Below are positions 56,801-64,000 of a stretch of DNA of 64,000 nucleotides, piece after piece. The DNA lies in assembly GCF_014696345.1 (NCBI RefSeq), contig NZ_JACJPY010000007.1, forward strand, positions 48,423 to 112,422, in the 5' to 3' direction. The notes under the pieces are model-generated. The model was not told the origin of the DNA and did no database searches. It saw only the letters and a program-made list of their open reading frames with translations. This DNA is from Pseudanabaena cinerea FACHB-1277. Its GTDB lineage: Bacteria > Cyanobacteriota > Cyanobacteriia > Pseudanabaenales > Pseudanabaenaceae. Within the stretch, counting starts at the first letter, position 1, and each line of letters begins with the position of its first letter. Made by a program: the position numbers and the translations under genes.

Positions 56801-58658
56801 AATTGCCATCGCGATCGCGGCAAAACTGATAGACAGCCCCTGGAATTGCGTCAGTCATTTTTTGCAGTTGCTGTTTGCTTTGCAATAATTCCCTGGTGCG
56901 TTCTGCGACCCTTTCCTCTAGCCATAAATTGGTTTGCTTGATTTCCTGAAATTTCCCCCGCAGAGCTTCCGCCATCAATTGAAAATTTAGCCCCAAACTA
57001 TCAATTTCCCTTAGTTTGGTTTCTTGCCATGCTAAGTTGGTTTGCTGGACGAGATTATTGGACAGATCGGAGGTGAGATAGATCAGCTTATTGATGGGCT
57101 TAATCAGACGGCGACTAATGGCAGTGGCGATCGCGGTAGCGATAAAAATAATTACCACCACAATTGCCAGAATGTACACATATAGATTTTCTAAAAGATC
57201 AATAAACTCCACAGGCGATAGCTGCACGGCGATCGTCCAAGGGGCTTGATTGCTCAGGTTAGCCCTTTGAATGTAATAGGATTTGCGCCATCGGATCATA
57301 ATCGCTGCCCCTTTAATGCGAGGCAGCCAATGCACTTGATTTGCTCGAAATGGTCTAATTTCACCCAATAATTCGGGATGCCAAATACTACCGCGTTGGT
57401 AATTCTTAAAGCCTTGGGAATCGGTATTCGCGATAATTTCCTGCGATCGCCCCAATAGTGCTGCTTCAGCTTGCCAAGGCGAGGTACTTTTAATTAGGTG
57501 ATTTTGGGGCTTATCCAAACTGATTTGCCCAATCACAGCACCTTTAAACTGATTATCTGAAACAATCGGCACAATAATATCGATATGTGACTGATTAAAG
57601 ATAGTTTCAGTATGAATATCACTGACGATCACTCCCATGGTCGACTTTGCCTGTTGCCAAAACTTGTAAAAGGAAACTAACTGGTTGGCACTTTTTAACG
57701 ATGATTCAGGAATGACAGGATAAGCCGTAATTACATTGCCTTCTGCATCGGTGATGTAGATCCGATGAAATGCGACATTGGTTCTGGCGATCGTTTCTAC
57801 GGCAAATTGGGTTTCGAGGAGATCTCGATCTGTGGCGATCGTTGCCAATTTATTCAGGGTCAGCATATTGCGATTGTGCCAATCCTGTATCTGGTTCACG
57901 ACATCGGTGGTGCTGGAATTTAATTGGGTGTGAATTTGATTGTGGATGTAGTCTAGAGCCTGATAGCCCGTTAAAACAGCAATGCTTAAAACTGGAAAAA
58001 ATACAAAGGCAATCAGTAAATTGAATAGCATTTGCTGAATTGGACGGCGATCGCTATTGCCGTCCTTAGAAATCCCATCTTTATACCTGACATATAACCA
58101 TTGGCGCAAAGGCAGGTAATCTAGCAACAGGTGCGCGATTAGGGTATTAAATGCTCCGTTTACTGCCTGCTTTAGCACCACTAAGATCGCCGAAAGGGTA
58201 CTAAATTTGAGAATAAAGAAGTACGAGGCAAAACATAGGGGTACACCCAAGCAAATCCAATAAAACAGCACCAGCAGTACCATATTCGACGATTGCCCCC
58301 TTTGGCGATCGCGCCTGATTCCTAGCCCCACCCACAAGGTTTCTAAGACTAGTAAAATTCCTGCATAGGGCTGTCCCCAAATCACATAGGTATGAACACT
58401 AGCGATCGCTGATACCGCTAAGCCCATGGGTAAGCCATATAAATAAGTGGCAATAAAGCTAAAAATACTGCCAAATAAGAAATCCACGCCAAAAAATAGC
58501 GGTAATCGCCCGTAATTTCCTCCATAGGCCATCATTGACAATAAAATCAAGATCCCCCAATAATAAAAACTTGACTTTTTGCTTGGTGAATAATGGTTAA
58601 ATTGCGACAATTTTGGTGATTTATCTAATATCCAACTAAATAAATTAGGCATCGGCAC
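53826..58658 (-). CDS. Hybrid sensor histidine kinase (membrane N-terminus, dCache-like, PAS, GAF, HisKA/HATPase, two receiver domains)
   Basis: [79 protein letters not shown]. Confidence 0.93.
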   Translation of the reverse strand: [1610 protein letters not shown]

Positions 58659-58740
58659 TTTTAGAACTAAATAACGATATAGCGAAATAGAGATTCCCTA
58701 GACAAATCCATAACCCCAAATATTTCCTAAGCAATATTTC

Positions 58741-59109
58741 CTAAGCAATAGGGCTTGCAGAAGGGGTTTTCAGCGCTGTGGTTTTCGTGTCCCCGAATAC
58801 TGGTGTCGGATCTAGCCCCGTAACTAGATGAAAATGCAACGGTGAAACCTTAGTATTAATAATACTATTTTCCCATGTTTTTAAAAGTTGATGCGATCGC
58901 TCTAAAAAATTAACACCGCGCACAATGGGAACAGTTTGCCAACTCTCAGACAAAACTTGTACTAATGCTAACTCGATCTGTGGTGGTGCATAGGCTTGCA
59001 ACAGATCTTCTAAGTAGTCATCAAAATCTGCATTGTCTTCACCCTCTAGCTGGTAGCTATCGACAATGTATCTGACCCTTTGGCGGCTGATTTTTTCCCA
59101 TATTTCCAT
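58741..59109 (-). CDS. Hypothetical protein (122 aa)
   Basis: ORF with acidic plausible composition; no family recognised. Confidence 0.6.
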   Translation of the reverse strand: MEIWEKISRQRVRYIVDSYQLEGEDNADFDDYLEDLLQAYAPPQIELALVQVLSESWQTVPIVRGVNFLERSHQLLKTWENSIINTKVSPLHFHLVTGLDPTPVFGDTKTTALKTPSASPIA

Positions 59110-59184
59110 AGCAGTTTACGGGTTGAGATTTTGATATTAACTTGATATTGACTAATAATTATAAGTAGGAAGGCTTAATTATTT

Positions 59185-59259
59185 GTAGGATGCGTTAGTG
59201 CAACGTAACGTATCAATTGCTTAAAGGAGATGCGTTACGCTATCGCTAACACATCCTAC
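59185..59259. repeat. Imperfect palindromic MITE-like repeat
   Basis: gtaggatgcgttagtgcaacgtaacg ... gcgttacgctatcgctaacacatcctac. Confidence 0.75.
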
Positions 59260-59341
59260 TTAAGTGGAATAGGATTGTCGTATACATTATCATGATAATT
59301 GCGTAAGAATAACTACAAGTGATTATTAAGGACTGCCATAA

Positions 59342-62300
59342 ATGATCCCTCAGAAATTACGCTTAAAGAATTTCTTGAGCTATCAACAACTTGCCTTAGA
59401 TTTTAGTGGGCTGCACGTAGCCTGCATTTGTGGCGCGAATGGGGCGGGTAAGTCTTCACTTTTAGAGGCGATCGCTTGGGCAGTTTGGGGAATGAGTCGG
59501 GTGGCGAGTCAGGATGATGTGATTCATGGGGGCGCGAAGGAATGTCAAGTTGATTTTACATTTATTGCAGGTGGTGAAATTTATCGGATTATTCGCACGC
59601 GATCGCGCAACAGCTCCACATCTTTAGAATTTCAGGTGCAGAGTGCAGGCAAGTTTAAATCTCTGACCGAGCGCAAGGTGCAGTCAACGCAACAGGCGAT
59701 TATTTCCCATCTAAAAATGGACTATGAAACCTTCATCAATTCTGCCTATTTGCGCCAAGGTCGTGCCGATGAATTTATGCTCAAACGCCCAAGCGATCGC
59801 AAACAGATCTTGGCGGATATGCTCTCCCTATCGCAATATGATGAATTGTCAGAAAGGGCGAAGGAAATTGCCCGCAATAGCAAAGCAGAAATTACGGTTC
59901 TAGAGAATTTATTGGCGCATTTGCAGGGGCAGATTGTGGCGGGGGAGGCGATCGCACCACAGTTGGAGATCTTGCGATCGCAATTAACGGATTTGCAATC
60001 ATGGGAAAGTCGCGATCGGCAAAGGTTGCAAATTGTGGAAGAGCAACAAAAACGCTATCAAAGCCTATTACAGCAGTTAACTTGGCTACAGCAACAGCAT
60101 AGTTCTCTCAGTCAAAATCTCGCACAGATGGAGCGTCAGTTAGCCAGTTACACCAAGCGATCGCAGCATTTAGAAGCTTATATTGCCCAGCGATCGGCAA
60201 TTTTGCAGGACTATGAACGCTATCAAGGCATTTCTAGTCAAGAGGCGGAGTTAGAGGGCAAATTTCAAAAATATCAACAACTCAGCGATCGGCGTGGTGA
60301 ATTTAGCCATAAACTCGCCAGTCTTCAAAGCGAACTCAAAGGACAGTTGCGCCACTATCAAGCCCAGTTAGAGAGTTTGACACAGCAAGAAAAGGAACTG
60401 CAAACCATTCTCGCGCGATCGCCAGAAATCGATGCCGCAGTTTTAGAACTGCACAAAGCGCGGGCAATCCTGCAAGAATTTGATCGCCTCCATGCTCAAT
60501 CAACGCCCCTAGTGCATCGCCATCAAGTCCTGCGCCATCAGTTAGACCGTGAGCAAACCCGCCTCTCTGCCAAGTTGGAAGAACTATTGGCAAAACAAGA
60601 ACTATTGCGATCGCAGGTCAAAAACCATGAGCAGTTACTGAGCCATGCCCAAGAGCTAGATCGCCAAATTACGCTATTGCAAAAAAAGCAGGTCTATCAA
60701 CAGCGTGTCCATGAGAAGGGTTTGGAACGGCGCGATTTTTTGGAAAGATTAAAAACCCGTCTTGCTGATAGCGAAGCCGCTTTTAATAAATTAGAAGCAA
60801 AAATGCGTCAGTTGACCGTCCCCAATGCGCCATGTCCATTATGCGATCGCCCCCTCGATGCTAACCATTGGCAACTAGTCCAACAAAAACACCAACAGGA
60901 ATCACGCAATCTGCAAGCGGAAATTTGGCTGGTTAAAGAACAACAAGCCGCTTCTAATTGCGAAATTGAAGTATTGCGCGAAGAATATCGCCATCTCAAA
61001 AAAGAAATTGCGCCCTTAAATGACCTGATTCAGCGTAAGGGAACTTTGCAAGAAAGACTCAAGGCGATCGCGGAGGCAAAACAAAGACTGGCAAATATTG
61101 ATCGTGAAATTGAGGAGTTAAATCATTCCCTGCAACATCAAACCTATATGCCCGAAGCTTGGGAAGAGATGACACTAATTGAGCAAAATATCCATAAATT
61201 TGCCTATGATGAAAAAAACCATGCCCTAGCGCGGGGTGATGTGGAACGGTGGCGCTGGGCAGAGGTCAAGCTTGCAGAACTAAAAAATGCTCAACGGCAA
61301 GCCGAGAATCTTACTCAAAAAATCCCCGATCTGCAAACCAAAAGCCAACAGTTGCAAGAGCGGTTAGTTAAAAATTTGATTGATTTGGAAGTGCAGCATG
61401 AACTGGAACAATGCGATCGCGCCCTGACCCAATTGGCATATGCCCCTGATCGCCATCAACAACTTCGCAATCAAAAACAAGAACTAACCGCCGCCTTATT
61501 GAAATATCAAGAACTTAACCGTGCCGAACAGGAATATCCCGAACTTCAGCAACAGTTACATCAATTACAACAAAATATCAATACTGCCCAACAGGAACTA
61601 CAAAAAATCACCCATCAAATTACCGAACTGCAAACCCAAGTTCAAGCGTTGCATGGCAACCATGCCAGCGAAATTAATACCATCCATCAAAATCTCCAAA
61701 ACTGGCGATCGCAAATGGATAGTTTGCTTGCCCAAATCGGCAGTCTCCAACGGTCGCAACAACAACTAGAACAAAGCCGCCAACAACATCAAGCCACCCT
61801 CGCCCAAATTGAAACCACGCGCCATCGGCAACGCATTCACACAGAGCTCCATCAAGCCTTTGGCAAAAATGGCATCCAAGCCCTAATGCTGGAAAATGTC
61901 TTACCGCAAATTGAAGTGGAAGCAAATCAAATTCTCGCGCAACTCAGCGATCGTCAATTAAATGTGCGCTTCATCACCCAAAAATCTGGTAAAAAAAGCG
62001 ATCGCCTCATCGAAACCCTCGACATCGAAATTGCCGACACCAAAGGCACAAGACCCTACGAAACCTATTCAGGCGGCGAAGCCTTTAGAATTAATTTCGC
62101 GGTGCGCCTTGCCCTCTCCCGCGTGCTTGCCCAACGCAAAGGCAGCAGCCTCCAAACCCTAATCATCGATGAAGGCTTTGGCAGTCAGGATCAATTAGGA
62201 TGCGATCGCCTCGTCAGTGCCATCAATGCGATCGCGCCCAATTTCGAGTGCATTCTCGTAATTACGCATATGCCCCAAATGAAAGAGGCATTCAACACTC

Positions 62301-62353
62301 TGATCGAAGTATCCAAAACCGATGCAGGTTCAATGGTGCAGTTAATCGGCTAG
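59342..62353 (+). CDS. sbcC: SbcC/Rad50-like ATPase, exonuclease subunit
   Basis: PQKLRLKNFLSYQQLALDFSGLHVACICGANGAGKSSLLEAI; zinc-hook CPLCDRPL; TYSGGEAFRINFAVRLALSRVLAQRKG...LIIDEGFGSQD. Confidence 0.93.
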   Translation: MIPQKLRLKNFLSYQQLALDFSGLHVACICGANGAGKSSLLEAIAWAVWGMSRVASQDDVIHGGAKECQVDFTFIAGGEIYRIIRTRSRNSSTSLEFQVQSAGKFKSLTERKVQSTQQAIISHLKMDYETFINSAYLRQGRADEFMLKRPSDRKQILADMLSLSQYDELSERAKEIARNSKAEITVLENLLAHLQGQIVAGEAIAPQLEILRSQLTDLQSWESRDRQRLQIVEEQQKRYQSLLQQLTWLQQQHSSLSQNLAQMERQLASYTKRSQHLEAYIAQRSAILQDYERYQGISSQEAELEGKFQKYQQLSDRRGEFSHKLASLQSELKGQLRHYQAQLESLTQQEKELQTILARSPEIDAAVLELHKARAILQEFDRLHAQSTPLVHRHQVLRHQLDREQTRLSAKLEELLAKQELLRSQVKNHEQLLSHAQELDRQITLLQKKQVYQQRVHEKGLERRDFLERLKTRLADSEAAFNKLEAKMRQLTVPNAPCPLCDRPLDANHWQLVQQKHQQESRNLQAEIWLVKEQQAASNCEIEVLREEYRHLKKEIAPLNDLIQRKGTLQERLKAIAEAKQRLANIDREIEELNHSLQHQTYMPEAWEEMTLIEQNIHKFAYDEKNHALARGDVERWRWAEVKLAELKNAQRQAENLTQKIPDLQTKSQQLQERLVKNLIDLEVQHELEQCDRALTQLAYAPDRHQQLRNQKQELTAALLKYQELNRAEQEYPELQQQLHQLQQNINTAQQELQKITHQITELQTQVQALHGNHASEINTIHQNLQNWRSQMDSLLAQIGSLQRSQQQLEQSRQQHQATLAQIETTRHRQRIHTELHQAFGKNGIQALMLENVLPQIEVEANQILAQLSDRQLNVRFITQKSGKKSDRLIETLDIEIADTKGTRPYETYSGGEAFRINFAVRLALSRVLAQRKGSSLQTLIIDEGFGSQDQLGCDRLVSAINAIAPNFECILVITHMPQMKEAFNTLIEVSKTDAGSMVQLIG

Positions 62354-62475
62354 TCCATTTGTGCTGATTTGCAGTCCATCTACGCCTGTGAATAAATCCA
62401 CCTTGTATGCGGCGCTGAGTCAGAAAGGTTAGGGGAGCAACCAATTCCTTGGGCTTCGGTGATGGGAGAGTTAGT

Positions 62476-62745
62476 TTACGGAAAATAGCGATAAATTTCC
62501 TTGCGATGCAAGACCCTACAAAATGTAACAGTTTCTCCATTCAGGATTACGCCAATTCGATAATCTCCTACTTTGATTCGATAGGCATTTTCATATCCCT
62601 GTAATTTTTTGACATTTTTGATGTCTGCTAACCCAGCAAGTTTGGGAATCTCCTCAAATACAAGGGTGTTTATGGGTTTGAAGTAAGGGGTACTTCTCAG
62701 AGCTTTAAGTTCTTTGAGAAAGCTGGGAAGGTAATTTACGTTCAT
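62476..62745 (-). CDS. RelE/ParE-family toxin
   Basis: SFLKELKALRS...YENAYRIKVGDYRIGVILNGETVTFCRVLHRKEIYRYFP. Confidence 0.9.
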   Translation of the reverse strand: MNVNYLPSFLKELKALRSTPYFKPINTLVFEEIPKLAGLADIKNVKKLQGYENAYRIKVGDYRIGVILNGETVTFCRVLHRKEIYRYFP

Positions 62746-63041
62746 TCTCTTTCCATTTCGGCAAGGGCTTCTTGGAGACTAAGCGGCTTTTCATCTTTAA
62801 CTTCTAGCATGGCATGGACTAGCCCTAAGTCTTCAATGGCTTCGACAATTGTAGGATCTTGGGAATGATTTTCTGATTCTGACGTGACGCTTTCACGAAA
62901 TAAACGAATAATCTGCAAAAGGTTTGACCAATATTGCTCAGGAATTTTGTCTAGCTCATTGGCTAGTTCTTCGGCAAATACAGTTGGGCTATTGGTTAAC
63001 ATCTTTTCATCACTCTTAAATGCAAAGTATTTTTTAGACAT
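62742..63041 (-). CDS. Antitoxin-like protein paired with the RelE toxin
   Basis: 99 aa, overlaps toxin start by 4 nt. Confidence 0.75.
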   Translation of the reverse strand: MSKKYFAFKSDEKMLTNSPTVFAEELANELDKIPEQYWSNLLQIIRLFRESVTSESENHSQDPTIVEAIEDLGLVHAMLEVKDEKPLSLQEALAEMERE

Positions 63042-63065
63042 AAATAGCTAAGGTCAGTAAAGCGT

Positions 63066-63767
63066 TTAGCATCCCCTTACTTTTCTAACAATACTCAGGA
63101 TTTCACCTCTGCCTATAAATGCGCCATAGTACGCTAGAAGAACTGAATCATAACTAGCCTCAAAGTTTTGAGATTTAGGAATAGTAGTCACATATAGATG
63201 CTGACCACCTAAAGGATGGCTGTAGTGATAGACATAATGACCATCGTTTAGTTTGCCAACAAGAGTAGAACCTTTAAAGTCGCCTCTAGATAAGCCAACT
63301 ACTCCACAATGACTAGACCTCAAAAGCTCGTCTTTTAGGTCACGGATATTTTGAATCATAGGATTGCTTGTAAATGGATCGTGATCAGTAAACATATGGG
63401 AAACACTTTGCTTGGAATAACCTGTGTACCCAGTAACATAATAAGCAAAATGTTCACAATTGCGATGCCCTAAATGATAGTCAATCCCTGTGGTCATCTC
63501 TCTAATTCTCTGATTAATCAAAGACTCACTAGCTCCTGTGCGTTGCTCTAGAGTAATTTCTTTTAATTCTCCATCACTACCTAGCGATTTATATTCTGAG
63601 CCAGATTTAAATAATTCTTTTGTAAAAACATGACCTTTGCCGCCCATCCAAGACATTCCATCCCAAGGTCCCCACTCTACTATTTTTCCATCGCCAATAT
63701 AAACAAAGAAATGTCGAGTATGAGCAAATAACTCAACCGACAAAATATCTCCTACCTGAAATATCAT
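63066..63767 (-). CDS. LRAT-like (NlpC/P60-superfamily) domain protein
   Basis: FQVGDILSVELFAHTRHFFVYIGDGKIVEWGP ... YHLGHRNCEHFAYYVTG (His box and NCEHF motif); start chosen at 63767. Confidence 0.8.
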   Translation of the reverse strand: MIFQVGDILSVELFAHTRHFFVYIGDGKIVEWGPWDGMSWMGGKGHVFTKELFKSGSEYKSLGSDGELKEITLEQRTGASESLINQRIREMTTGIDYHLGHRNCEHFAYYVTGYTGYSKQSVSHMFTDHDPFTSNPMIQNIRDLKDELLRSSHCGVVGLSRGDFKGSTLVGKLNDGHYVYHYSHPLGGQHLYVTTIPKSQNFEASYDSVLLAYYGAFIGRGEILSIVRKVRGC

Positions 63768-63863
63768 TTTAAGGATTACTTGTAATATAAAACGTAATTT
63801 AGTATATATTAAATCTAATAAACAATAACAATTGATCAAGAGGAAAGCAATAAAATGTGGGAC

Positions 63864-64000
63864 TTACAGCCTGTTGAGGCATTAAGGGGTACAATGGAAA
63901 GAAACAGAAAAGCAGGAAAAAAAGAGCTATGCCAGCATATTCCCTAGATTTCAGAAAGAAGATCGTAACAGCCTACGAAGCAGGAAATACATCAATCCGC
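63864..64000 (+). mobile_element. IS630-type element, 5' end with truncated transposase ORF starting at 63929
   Basis: MPAYSLDFRKKIVTAYEAGNTSIR... typical IS630-family N-terminus; upstream segment duplicated at 16554. Confidence 0.85.

Noticed and set aside
1-64000. Abundant GCGATCGC octamers
   Set aside because: Typical HIP1 motif of cyanobacterial genomes; useful for taxonomy but not novel.
1-64000. tRNA or rRNA genes
   Set aside because: No convincing tRNA cloverleaf or rRNA sequence noticed by eye; a tRNAscan/Infernal run would be decisive.

Overview
The window looks like a cyanobacterial chromosome segment: HIP1-type GCGATCGC octamers are frequent, and cyanobacterial families such as DUF3782-like nucleases, XDD3 surface proteins and Uma2 proteins recur. 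The gene affinity resembles Pseudanabaena, but this is inference. Housekeeping and ordinary genes include an exopolysaccharide cluster at the left edge, a branched-chain-type ABC substrate-binding protein, pilA-like pilin, uvrA, an FHA-GAF cyclase, argD, a P-type ATPase, a GNAT-TrhO fusion, leuA, two helicase-like genes, VKOR-Trx, an FeS-type photolyase, a large hybrid histidine kinase and an sbcC/rad50-like gene. Accessory regions are about 6-12 kb (orphan genes ending in a GH19-type muralytic enzyme), 16.4-22.2 kb (decaying toxin-antitoxin genes and a Roco protein), 46-52 kb (a defence-island-like segment) and the right edge (an IS630-type element). The strongest observations are: (1) a translationally coupled STAND NTPase / small protein / HNH nuclease operon at 47.3-50.7 kb; (2) four copies of the 3' tail of that STAND-type gene, each fused at its stop codon to a different downstream ATG, suggesting cassette exchange at a gene tail; (3) an inverted, diverged, promoterless copy of the 3' part of pilA about 27 kb from the intact gene; (4) two MNT-type antitoxin genes whose HEPN partners survive only as complementary N- and C-terminal remnants; (5) a Roco protein with a severed STAND/AAA P-loop fused just before the Roc P-loop, and a neighbouring DUF4926-like protein sharing its C-terminal tail. 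No searches were run; family names come from reading the translations.
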